Assembly (NCBI GenBank): GCA_942492055.1
Contig: CALODP010000019.1
Coordinates: 124,001 to 188,000 of the forward strand
DNA from: CALODP01 sp942492055
Lineage (GTDB): Bacteria > Bacteroidota > Ignavibacteria > Ignavibacteriales > Melioribacteraceae
DNA length: 64,000 bases
Direction of reading: 5' to 3'
Both the position numbers and the translations under genes were made by a program. Of this stretch, positions 47,368 to 56,124 are shown one piece after another (the first letter of the stretch is position 1; each line of letters opens with the position of its first letter). The notes beneath the pieces are model-generated. The model saw only the letters and a program-made list of their open reading frames with translations. It searched no databases and was not told the origin of the DNA.

Positions 47368-47850
47368 ATGACCGGAACAGACATCGCCTATTATTTCGCT
47401 TGCAAAAGAAAATTATGGCTAAGTAACAAGAATCTGAACATGGAGCAAAATTCCGAAAATGTCGCTCTCGGTAAAGTTATCTCCGAAAACAGTTACCACC
47501 GGGAAAAACACGAAATAAAAATCGGAAACATTGTTATCGATTTCTTCGACTCGAAAACAAACACAATCAACGAAGTAAAGAAATCGGATCGGATGGAAGA
47601 ACTCCATTTCTGGCAAGTGAAATACTACATCAAAGTACTTACCCAAAAAGGAATCCCCGACGTGAAAGGGAAAATAGATTATCCCAAACTGAGAAAAACA
47701 GCGGAGGTTTTCCTGACCGAAGAAGACTCTTATAAACTTGACGAAATAGAAAAAGAGATTGGAATACTAATCTCACAAACAAGTGCCCCACCTGTAATAA
47801 ACGCCTCTTTTTGCAAAAAGTGCGCTTACTACGAATTCTGCTACATATAA
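47368..47850 (+). CDS. cas4: Cas4 nuclease
   Basis: A 160-residue RecB-like nuclease that trims prespacers and helps choose PAM and orientation. The four [4Fe-4S] cysteines are C12 (FACKRKLWLS) and C149, C152 and C158 (FCKKCAYYEFC). The nuclease core includes IVIDFFDS, NEVKKSDRMEELHFWQVKYY with the catalytic Glu and Lys, and the QV/Y motif. It has a gatgaggtag ribosome site and is the first of the adaptation genes, followed by cas1 30 bp later. Confidence 0.93.
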   Translation: MTGTDIAYYFACKRKLWLSNKNLNMEQNSENVALGKVISENSYHREKHEIKIGNIVIDFFDSKTNTINEVKKSDRMEELHFWQVKYYIKVLTQKGIPDVKGKIDYPKLRKTAEVFLTEEDSYKLDEIEKEIGILISQTSAPPVINASFCKKCAYYEFCYI

Positions 47851-47880
47851 TCATTCTCTTAATTCTTTCGGAGCATAAGA

Positions 47881-48963
47881 ATGAAAAGAAATTACTACAT
47901 ATTTACTTCCGGAAAACTGATAAGAAAAGATAATACAATCTATTTCGAAGCGGGGAAAAGTGAAGAGCCCGAAGAAATAACTACAGAGGAAATTGAAGTG
48001 GAGGATGCCACACTCGACGAATCGGTTAACAAGCGAGAAGCAAAGCAACTACCGAAAAAGCCTATCCCCGTTGAGGATATCGAAGCAATCTATTGTTTTA
48101 GCGAATTGCGATTCAATACCAAATTTCTCAACTTCCTTGCCCAAAACAATATTACGCTGCATCTCTTCAACTACTACGGATATTATACCGCTTCCCTATA
48201 CCCCAGAGAACCTTTCGTTTCGGGAAATCTTTTGGTAAACCAGGTTGACCATTACACAAATACCGAAAAGAGATTGATTCTGGCCAAAGAGTTTGTTGCA
48301 GGCTCAATCCAAAATATCATAAAAAATTTGCAATACTATAATTCCCGCCAAAGAGATATGACCCCTTTCTTGCCAAAGCTCGAGGAAATTCTGGAAGACT
48401 CAAAAGGGGCAAAATCGATCTCAGAACTTATGGGATTCGAAGGAAACGCCCGCTCACTTTACTATTATGTATGGAATCTGATAATCGACGAAGAAATAGA
48501 TTTCGAGAAAAGGGAAAAACATCCTCCCGCAAATCCTGTTAACGCACTGATCTCTTTCGGCAATTCGTTAGTCTATACTTCGGTTCTTGGGGAAATCTAC
48601 AAAACACAACTCTCCCCTCTTATCAGTTTTTTGCACGAGCCGGGCGAAAGACGCTTCTCTTTATCCCTCGATATCGCCGAAATATTCAAACCCCTTCTGG
48701 CCGATAGAATTATTTTTACTCTGCTGAATAAAAATATTCTTAAGAAAAAGCACTTCGACAAAAAACTGAACTACTGCTATCTGAGCGAAGAAGGACGAAA
48801 AATATTTCTGAAGGAATTCGACGAAAAACTGAAAACCACCATAAAACACAGAAAACTAAAACGCTCCGTAAGCTACCGTCATTTAATCCGTTTGGAATGT
48901 TATAAGATAATCAAACACCTCTTGGGGGAAGGGGAATATAAACCCTTCAAAATTTGGTGGTGA
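47881..48963 (+). CDS. cas1: Cas1 integrase with an acidic N-terminal insertion
   Basis: The 360-residue integrase inserts new spacers with Cas2. The catalytic metal residues are E187 (GFEGNARSLYYY), H252 (FLHEPGERRFSLSLD) and the aspartate of LDIAEIFKPLLADR. Type I-B Cas1 proteins are about 330 residues; here a lysine/glutamate-rich insertion of about 35 residues (SEEPEEITTEEIEVEDAT onward, positions 27-60) splits the first strands of the N-terminal domain. A cggagcataaga ribosome site supports the ATG. It lies between cas4 and cas2. Confidence 0.95.
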   Translation: MKRNYYIFTSGKLIRKDNTIYFEAGKSEEPEEITTEEIEVEDATLDESVNKREAKQLPKKPIPVEDIEAIYCFSELRFNTKFLNFLAQNNITLHLFNYYGYYTASLYPREPFVSGNLLVNQVDHYTNTEKRLILAKEFVAGSIQNIIKNLQYYNSRQRDMTPFLPKLEEILEDSKGAKSISELMGFEGNARSLYYYVWNLIIDEEIDFEKREKHPPANPVNALISFGNSLVYTSVLGEIYKTQLSPLISFLHEPGERRFSLSLDIAEIFKPLLADRIIFTLLNKNILKKKHFDKKLNYCYLSEEGRKIFLKEFDEKLKTTIKHRKLKRSVSYRHLIRLECYKIIKHLLGEGEYKPFKIWW

Positions 48964-48992
48964 AATACTTTTTCGAATAAAGAGGAAATATT

Positions 48993-49256
48993 ATGTTTGT
49001 AATACTTGTATACGATGCGGCTCCGAAACGAGGGGTAAAGCTATTAAAATTCCTCAGGAAATATCTGTTCTGGGTTCAGAACTCGGTTTTCGAAGGAGAA
49101 ATAACCAAAGCGAAATTTGCCGAAGTGAAAGCGGGTATCAGAAAAATTATCAATAAGGAAGAAGATTCGGTAATATACTACACTTTCACCTCAGGCAAAA
49201 ACTACTCCCGCGAAGTAATCGGAGTTGAACGCAACGATACCGATTCCTTCATCTGA
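48993..49256 (+). CDS. cas2: Cas2 adaptation protein
   Basis: An 87-residue ferredoxin-fold protein that bridges two Cas1 dimers. It starts FVILVYDAAPKRGVKLLKFLRKYL with the conserved first-strand aspartate (YD), then WVQNSVFEGEITKAKFAEVK and the SVIYYTFTSG strand. Size and sequence are normal for type I-B. It has an aaagaggaaatatt site and ends the cas operon, 84 bp before the stop of the opposing small gene. Confidence 0.95.
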   Translation: MFVILVYDAAPKRGVKLLKFLRKYLFWVQNSVFEGEITKAKFAEVKAGIRKIINKEEDSVIYYTFTSGKNYSREVIGVERNDTDSFI

Positions 49257-49340
49257 GAGATGTGGATAACTTGTTGATAACTCTTTGCTGTTTTTATGCA
49301 ACAAAGAGTTACCGGTTTTCCAACTTAAAACTTTCTTGTA

Positions 49341-49601
49341 CTAAACTACGGTCTCGATATTTTTAATGCCCTGTTCTTCGATCAGCTTAGCAAGCTTTCT
49401 GTATCGCATAACTTCACCTTTCGAATCGAAGCATTCTTTGTTGAACAAACCAGCTCTGCCATTATTGGCAAAAGAGTTGATAATAACTTTGTCCCCTTCC
49501 TGATATACAACAAACAGTTTGTTTGCTTCGGCTACCTTAAAACCATAGTCGTACCTTCTCGGAGCAAATTCCTCCAAAGTTGCTTTTCTTGTCTTCAACA
49601 C
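49341..49601 (-). CDS. Small hypothetical protein beside cas2
   Basis: An 86-residue basic protein read against the cas genes. A strong aggaggtcaaaa ribosome site precedes a GTG, with TTG as next codon, so either may start it. The product runs LKTRKATLEEFAPRRYDYGFKVAEANKLFVVYQEGDKVIINSFANNGRAG in short strands, then a helical end (VMRYRKLAKLIEEQGI). No family is recognised. Its position between cas2 and the repeat array suggests either a passenger or a regulator of the locus. Confidence 0.65.
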   Translation of the reverse strand: MLKTRKATLEEFAPRRYDYGFKVAEANKLFVVYQEGDKVIINSFANNGRAGLFNKECFDSKGEVMRYRKLAKLIEEQGIKNIETVV

Positions 49602-50050
49602 TTTTGACCTCCTCTTTATTGTTTTTGTTGTCTCTCAAAACTTAGGTAAAAGTCTCTCACTCCTTTACCCGTGACCCTCTGTAGAATAAGTATACGGAAT
49701 ATATAACAAGAAATCATTTATAAATGTTTCTAAAAATTGTTTAAAATAACGTAATACATTATTATGGTTAGAAAACTACCCAGATTTTTCCGCTAAAACA
49801 AGATATTAATATAAGTTAGCTCTTTACGCTTTGAGTAATATCACATAGAAATCATTTAATTGGTAAGATGCAAATGATTTATTATTTTTTTTATTCTTTT
49901 TATTCCGAATGAACTTTAGCTAAGCTCCTTATGTTATCAGATTTGAAAAAAGTAATATGTTCTTTGGAAAAATGACACACAAAAGGGTGATCGAATCGAA
50001 TTGATCTTCTTCTCAGATTTCAAAAGGAGTGCTTTCAATCGGATGTCAAT
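49602..50050. other. Gene-free gap upstream of array B
   Basis: About 450 bp, very AT-rich, without any convincing gene. It contains a perfect 9-bp inverted repeat, AAATCATTT with AAATGATTT (49849-49880), followed by a run of T, which is terminator-like on the plus strand. An aaaaggag sequence lies 12 bases before an ATG at 50043 that opens into array B, but coding is doubtful. Confidence 0.5.
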
Positions 50051-50449
50051 CATACCGAACGGGATAATAATCATATACTACCGCTTGGAAATCATATCCG
50101 ACGGGAAAAGATTCATATCCTACCGCCCGGAAATCGTATCCGACGGGAAAAGATTCACATCCTACCACCCGGAAATCGTATCCGACGGGAAAAGATTCAT
50201 ATCCTACCGCCCGGAAATCGTATCCGACGAGAAAAAATTCATATCCTACCGCCCGGAATTCGTATCCGACGGGAAAAGATTCACATCCTACCACCCGGAA
50301 ATCGTATCCGACGGGAAAAGATTCATATCCTACCGCCCGGAAATCGTATCCGACGAGAAAAAATTCATATCCTACCGCCCGGAATTCGTATCCGACGGGA
50401 AAAGATTCATATCCTACCGCCCGGAAATCATATCCGACCAGGTATTTCC
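50051..50449. repeat. 21-bp tandem repeat array B (42-bp period, 126-bp higher-order repeat)
   Basis: Nineteen 21-bp half-units alternate between CATATCCTACCGCCCGGAA-type and CGTATCCGACGGGAAAAGA-type. The first (50051-50071) and last are degenerate. The three 42-bp units at 50156-50281 are repeated exactly at 50282-50407, so a 126-bp block was duplicated recently. The reverse complement matches array C at 12751-12960. Unit differences fall at first and second codon positions in the frame that would read across it, which argues that the array is not protein-coding. The helical protein gene at 50693 lies 243 bp downstream. Confidence 0.92.
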
Positions 50450-50692
50450 CGGAACCATAAAGTTGTGGAACTTTTTCTAACCTTCATCCGGTTTAGAATA
50501 AGAGAAGTTTTTTAGTAAAAAGTGAATCTTTCGGGAACTATTGATACTCTCTTTTTTGTTGTGATTATTTTATTTAAGGAATAGTAGCTGTGGGAATGCT
50601 CCCCCGTGATATCCTCATTTCTCCAGGGGGTACAATAAATTCAACGATGTCATGAACATCACAGTTTATTTAACAAAAACAGGAGAAGCATC

Positions 50693-51349
50693 ATGAGATT
50701 TGGTACCTTTAACCCCACAGAATATCTGGCAAAATCCAAAAATTTTATAATCAACGCCAGAGATACTCCGGAAATTGTTTCTTTATTAACCCCCTTTAAT
50801 TACGATGCTGATAAGCTGAACGAAGGTTTGGAGCTTCATTCGGACGCTGAAACAACACAATTGGCGCAAGAAACGGAATATGGGGACCAATACCGGGCAA
50901 CGCAAAATCTTCACAATGCCCGAGAAGAATTCCACCGTATTTATATCAGACATATTAAAACCGCCAGAATTGCTTTAAAAGATATGCTACAATATTGGCG
51001 CGAATTGATGTTGATCGGCAGGCGTTTTGAAAAATTCACCGATTACACAAAGCAGGCAAAATCTTTTTATGCTAATTCACTTACTACTCCCGACGCCATG
51101 ACGGAAATGAACCGGCTAGGTTTAACAGCCGAAATGTTTAACGGCATGCTTACCCAGTTGGAAAACCTGGAAGCCCTTAAAAGAGCTCAGGAAACAGAGA
51201 CCGGAGAAGCACAAAGAGCTACAATGGCAAGAGACGCCGCCTTTGAAGAATTTTCCGAGTGGATGAGTGATTTATTGGCTATTACAAAGATAGCATTGGA
51301 AGATCATCCTCAATTGATTGAAATACTGGGAGTTGTAGATCCTTCCTAA
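50693..51349 (+). CDS. Helical duplicated protein B, paralogue of 25961-26608
   Basis: A 218-residue helical protein without signal peptide, with an acaggagaagcatc ribosome site. It is internally duplicated: TPEIVSLLTPFNYDADKL, AQETEYGDQYRAT and ARIALKD in the first half correspond to TPDAMTEMNRLGLTAEMF, AQETETGEAQRAT and KIALEDHP in the second. Its C terminus aligns with that of 25961-26608, as does the block around EYGDQYRATQNLH (EYGEKYDATEQLH there). It lies between array B and the CRISPR leader and ends in a hairpin. The family is unknown to me beyond uncharacterised proteins; a link to the arrays is inferred from synteny at two loci. Confidence 0.78.
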   Translation: MRFGTFNPTEYLAKSKNFIINARDTPEIVSLLTPFNYDADKLNEGLELHSDAETTQLAQETEYGDQYRATQNLHNAREEFHRIYIRHIKTARIALKDMLQYWRELMLIGRRFEKFTDYTKQAKSFYANSLTTPDAMTEMNRLGLTAEMFNGMLTQLENLEALKRAQETETGEAQRATMARDAAFEEFSEWMSDLLAITKIALEDHPQLIEILGVVDPS

Positions 51350-51368
51350 AAACCCATTTATTCTTCTG

Positions 51369-51395
51369 CCACCCTGTGTTACACGCATAGGGTGG
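51369..51395 (+). terminator. Hairpin terminator
   Basis: CCACCCT and AGGGTGG pair around a 13-nt loop just past the stop of the helical protein gene, followed by ctctatta. It separates that gene from the CRISPR leader. Confidence 0.65.
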
Positions 51396-51516
51396 CTCTA
51401 TTAAAGAAACAGACCAATAGTCGTCGTCCCCCCGGGATTTTTACGCTATTGGGGATCGACGACCCAAACCCCAAAATTAATTGCGAATATGCTCCATAAT
51501 CCCTATTTTTCGGCGG
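51396..51516 (+). promoter_or_regulatory. CRISPR leader
   Basis: The 120 bp before the first repeat lie on the leader side, because the degenerate terminal repeat is at the opposite end. They contain two interlocking inverted repeats: CCAATAG with CTATTGG (51414-51420, 51446-51452), and GTCGTCG with CGACGAC (51420-51426, 51457-51463), the latter extended inward by TCCCC with GGGGA. An AT-rich stretch follows up to the repeat. Such elements may be bound by proteins during spacer integration or may contain the array promoter. Confidence 0.7.
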
Positions 51517-54500
51517 GTCTTAATCCTACCTTAGAGGTATTGGAAGATTTTCATTTTCCCCGGAACTATCGAATTTCCGATGGTCTTAATCCTACCTTAG
51601 AGGTATTGGAAGCGCACGGTCGCCCTCTTCATAATCCACCGGCACGGTCTTAATCCTACCTTAGAGGTATTGGAAGTCCGTATGCGAATTTCCATTCTCA
51701 TCAAAATAACGGTCTTAATCCTACCTTAGAGGTATTGGAAGTTCAACGAAGGATTGCTTATAGCCAACAGAGGCGAGTCTTAATCCTACCTTAGAGGTAT
51801 TGGAAGTAAACATTAACGGAAAGGTCACTCAAGGGAACCGAGTCTTAATCCTACCTTAGAGGTATTGGAAGCTGATATACAGAATTGCCAAGGAGTCTGG
51901 TTTGGTGTCTTAATCCTACCTTAGAGGTATTGGAAGGACATAACAGCGAATTGGAAATTACCGCTTACGATGTCTTAATCCTACCTTAGAGGTATTGGAA
52001 GTATGATTATGAATTTCATAAAAGGAGCTAAAAATAAGTCTTAATCCTACCTTAGAGGTATTGGAAGTTGCACATTATATAAAAGAGTAGATTTTTCAGT
52101 ATCGTCTTAATCCTACCTTAGAGGTATTGGAAGATCTGATGAGCGAATTTTCCAATTTCATCTTTTGCAGTCTTAATCCTACCTTAGAGGTATTGGAAGC
52201 ATGCCGGTAATTTCCCGCACTACCCACTTAGCTTCGTCTTAATCCTACCTTAGAGGTATTGGAAGGGTCGATGGGATCTAAATCCTATATCGTAAAAGGA
52301 AGTCTTAATCCTACCTTAGAGGTATTGGAAGGAGATCACCGGAACTTCTTCTACACTCCCGTCCGGTGTCTTAATCCTACCTTAGAGGTATTGGAAGCGA
52401 ATAGTAATCATCGAATTGCGTTGTCCACGTGTGTCTTAATCCTACCTTAGAGGTATTGGAAGTATTAATTAAAGAGTACTTTCGAGATGTTTCACAAAGT
52501 CTTAATCCTACCTTAGAGGTATTGGAAGCGGTTACGGGAGCAGACCTCGCGTAACCGAGCTTGAGTCTTAATCCTACCTTAGAGGTATTGGAAGTCGTAA
52601 GGGTCCCAATTGCGGCGCCAGAATTGGTAAGTCTTAATCCTACCTTAGAGGTATTGGAAGTCGTTCCGGATCGCTTCAACTTCATTTTTGAAACGAGTCT
52701 TAATCCTACCTTAGAGGTATTGGAAGTCCGTCGAATTCACAACGCCACGAATAGTAATCATGTCTTAATCCTACCTTAGAGGTATTGGAAGTTGTTAGAC
52801 AACTTGAACAACTTATACGACGCGACGTCTTAATCCTACCTTAGAGGTATTGGAAGTTGATAAATACGACGATATTCTGAATATGCTTAATTGTCTTAAT
52901 CCTACCTTAGAGGTATTGGAAGCGTCAAGTGTTAGGCGTGAATAAAGCTCGAAATCCAGTCTTAATCCTACCTTAGAGGTATTGGAAGTCCTTACCGTCT
53001 ACGTTAAATAAAATAGTTACTTCAGTCTTAATCCTACCTTAGAGGTATTGGAAGGCACGCCTCTTGAAATTTCCGAACCACCCCCGGAAGTCTTAATCCT
53101 ACCTTAGAGGTATTGGAAGTTCTTTTTTCCGATTCTCATACTCCCGAATTTCACGGTCTTAATCCTACCTTAGAGGTATTGGAAGTCCGGAACGCCATTG
53201 CCTCCCACATCTTCCCAACCGGGTCTTAATCCTACCTTAGAGGTATTGGAAGTTAGAAAAAGCGCTCGGCAATTGCATTATAGCAATGTCTTAATCCTAC
53301 CTTAGAGGTATTGGAAGTGAAAACAACTGTATTGCTTGACTTTATGGAAATCGTCTTAATCCTACCTTAGAGGTATTGGAAGGTCGATGCGAATTCCGGG
53401 AAATCCAAACGCATATCACGTCTTAATCCTACCTTAGAGGTATTGGAAGACGGGGAAGTCCCTAATAAAATTTCCGGCATGTTGGTCTTAATCCTACCTT
53501 AGAGGTATTGGAAGAGAGGAAGCAGCCACGGCAGAAAGGGACGAAATTAAGTCTTAATCCTACCTTAGAGGTATTGGAAGTCGGCATCTTGAAAAACATT
53601 CCAATCATCGTAATTAGTCTTAATCCTACCTTAGAGGTATTGGAAGACTTGCTGTAAAGCCGTCATAAACTTCTCGGTAATCGTCTTAATCCTACCTTAG
53701 AGGTATTGGAAGTTTATTGTCCCGAATTTCAGGAACATTAAATCACCGTCTTAATCCTACCTTAGAGGTATTGGAAGGCTCCCAATCGGAGAGTAGATAG
53801 GAGAGTTGTACCAGTCTTAATCCTACCTTAGAGGTATTGGAAGTAAAACTTCATAGGTCTCTCCTTCCGGGATATAAAGTCTTAATCCTACCTTAGAGGT
53901 ATTGGAAGAGGTGACATATTCTAGAAAAGAAATAAAATCGGGAAGGTCTTAATCCTACCTTAGAGGTATTGGAAGCCGGTCATTGCCAACACGGCATTTA
54001 CACCTTCAACAGTCTTAATCCTACCTTAGAGGTATTGGAAGGGCGCCATCATTTGCAAGGGGTGGTGATGTATTCGGTCTTAATCCTACCTTAGAGGTAT
54101 TGGAAGTCTGAGTTTACAATTATATCGCTTCCGCCTTCAAAGTCTTAATCCTACCTTAGAGGTATTGGAAGCATACCGACAGATAGGTTACTATCCGAAG
54201 AAGTTGAGTCTTAATCCTACCTTAGAGGTATTGGAAGACTGGAGACGTAAATGTTAAAACCTTAAGTCCTCCGTCTTAATCCTACCTTAGAGGTATTGGA
54301 AGGAAATATCTTGGCAAGTTGCCGGAATTATTGGAGTAGTCTTAATCCTACCTTAGAGGTATTGGAAGATCTATTAAAATTCATTGCACTTTCAAACGAT
54401 CTATGTCTTAATCCTACCTTAGAGGTATTGGAAGGGAAGAAGCGGCCGCGGCGGAAAGGGAAGAAATTAGAGTCTTAATCCTACCTTAGAGGTATTGGAA

Positions 54501-55490
54501 GAAATTAAATAAATTTCGGAAGCAGTAGAGGCGGTGTAGTCTTAATCCTACCTTAGAGGTATTGGAAGTTGAAAGTCATATCAGCGATTTCGTCGCCCAT
54601 TTCCGAGTCTTAATCCTACCTTAGAGGTATTGGAAGGCGAACCATCAATTTGATATATTAAATTTCTAATTAGTCTTAATCCTACCTTAGAGGTATTGGA
54701 AGGTGAGTATGGCACAGATTTACAATGTCCCTATGATGTCTTAATCCTACCTTAGAGGTATTGGAAGCAGAATTGAGTTTCGGTTTATGAATGCTTACTA
54801 CAGTCTTAATCCTACCTTAGAGGTATTGGAAGTTTGTTAATGTTGCAAAGCCTAGATCTTTGCGAAAGTCTTAATCCTACCTTAGAGGTATTGGAAGAAC
54901 GGAATGTACTGCAAAAATCTGGTGTTCATTAATGTCTTAATCCTACCTTAGAGGTATTGGAAGATAGAGCAACTCAACAAAATGCAACCTTTTTGACTAC
55001 GTCTTAATCCTACCTTAGAGGTATTGGAAGACTGTTGCGAACACAGTATTTTTAGGAATTCCGTTGGTCTTAATCCTACCTTAGAGGTATTGGAAGGTTG
55101 GGAAGTTGAAAAGTAAGTCATTGCCTTTACTGTCTTAATCCTACCTTAGAGGTATTGGAAGTTCTGCGCCTATCTTTTTTAGGACACATTATATTAAGTC
55201 TTAATCCTACCTTAGAGGTATTGGAAGACAGTTACCCGCTACCGGCTAGGCTGTTTTTTTTTGTCTTAATCCTACCTTAGAGGTATTGGAAGATTTCTAA
55301 ATGATTTAAGAGCCGCCGAAATTACGGGGTCTTAATCCTACCTTAGAGGTATTGGAAGCGTTATGCATCATAAAAGAAATGGCTATCCGGATTAGTCTTA
55401 ATCCTACCTTAGAGGTATTGGAAGTTTGACGGAGTTATATATTATCACGCCGTCAGGGAAGTCTTAATCCTACCTTAGAGGTATTGATAA
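51517..55490 (+). CRISPR. CRISPR array, 61 repeats and 60 spacers (hand count)
   Basis: The repeat is 30 bp: it begins GTCTTAATCC, has a TACCT-TAG-AGGTA stem-loop in the centre and ends ATTGGAAG, which resembles the ATTGAAAC handle of type I-B crRNA. Repeats are almost invariant; the last one (55461-55490) loses the final GGAAG for ATAA, marking the leader-distal end. Spacers are 34-38 bp, mostly 35-36. All 60 differ, but two overlap on one target and two match variant alleles. Pre-crRNA is read rightward and cut by the encoded Cas6. The size suggests a long-active locus. Confidence 0.99.
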
Positions 55491-55515
55491 TCTTTATTGA
55501 GTTGTAAGAAGAGAG

Positions 55516-55542
55516 AAGCCGCCGTGGAATTGGCGGCTTTTG
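55516..55542. terminator. Bidirectional terminator after the CRISPR array
   Basis: AAGCCGCC and GGCGGCTT form an 8-bp stem with loop gtggaatt and are followed by ttgtt on the plus strand and by tctctcttc on the minus strand. It can end both the pre-crRNA and the converging barrel gene. Confidence 0.85.
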
Positions 55543-55551
55543 TTGTAATAT

Positions 55552-56124
55552 TTAGAATCGGTATCCGATACCTGCATTAATAATCCCTTTGAATCCGAAA
55601 CCTAGTTCGCAGGAGACCGTAAACTTTTTCCCAAGTTTCAATCCGATCAAGTTAATGTGGTAGGCAAAAAAGGTTTTGTCTTTCGAGAGACTCTCTTCAA
55701 CATTATCATCGGAATCGCGATAAAGAGCACCCACATAAATCCCGGAATAGAATGTAGAAAAACCGGACTTACCGTAATGATAATTCAGTCCTATAATTCC
55801 GGTATAATATTTCTCTTTGTATTTTCCCACTATGTCATCGGTTAACATAAACCGGACATCTTTTTCTATCTTATAATAATTGAAATTCCCCGAGATTCTA
55901 ATTCTATCGGAAACAAAGCGAGAATACTCAAGATAAAACGGAACTGTTGTTTCCGAATTCTCGGATGCAAATAAAGCTGCTAGTTGAGCGAAATCTTGAG
56001 CGAAATCGATAATCTGCGGAACCGTAACTCCCGATATTCCGATATTAAATTCATTCTTATAGTTCCCCTTTTGTGCCGAGAGAGTTGAGAAAGTAATCAG
56101 CAATAAGAATAAAGCTTTCTTCAT
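55552..56124 (-). CDS. Secreted beta-barrel-like protein
   Basis: The 190-residue product has a signal peptide (KKALFLLLITFSTLSAQ) and a gaggaactt ribosome site. Strand-like blocks (NEFNIGISGVTVPQ, VPFYLEYSRFVSDRIRISGNFNYYKI, YYTGIIGLNYHYG, TFYSGIYVGALY) and a C-terminal GINAGIGYRF-type aromatic end (KGIINAGIGYRF) fit an outer-membrane barrel. Function unknown; it may be related to the other barrel proteins in the window, but no close similarity is seen. Confidence 0.7.
   Translation of the reverse strand: MKKALFLLLITFSTLSAQKGNYKNEFNIGISGVTVPQIIDFAQDFAQLAALFASENSETTVPFYLEYSRFVSDRIRISGNFNYYKIEKDVRFMLTDDIVGKYKEKYYTGIIGLNYHYGKSGFSTFYSGIYVGALYRDSDDNVEESLSKDKTFFAYHINLIGLKLGKKFTVSCELGFGFKGIINAGIGYRF

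Noticed and set aside
50001..50480. A 159-codon open frame across array B with repeats such as SDGKRFISYRPEIV
   Set aside because: Differences between repeat units fall at first and second codon positions in this frame, with no excess of silent changes, so it is probably not protein-coding.
52201..53484. Partial similarity between spacer 11 and the reverse complement of spacer 30 (CATGCCGG then AATTT)
   Set aside because: The match is short and broken, so it may be chance; unlike spacers 14/19 and 31/45 it does not extend.
52259..54478. Several open frames inside the CRISPR array reading SLNPTLEVLE or SNTSKVGLRL repeats
   Set aside because: They are translations of the CRISPR repeat and have no real coding meaning.
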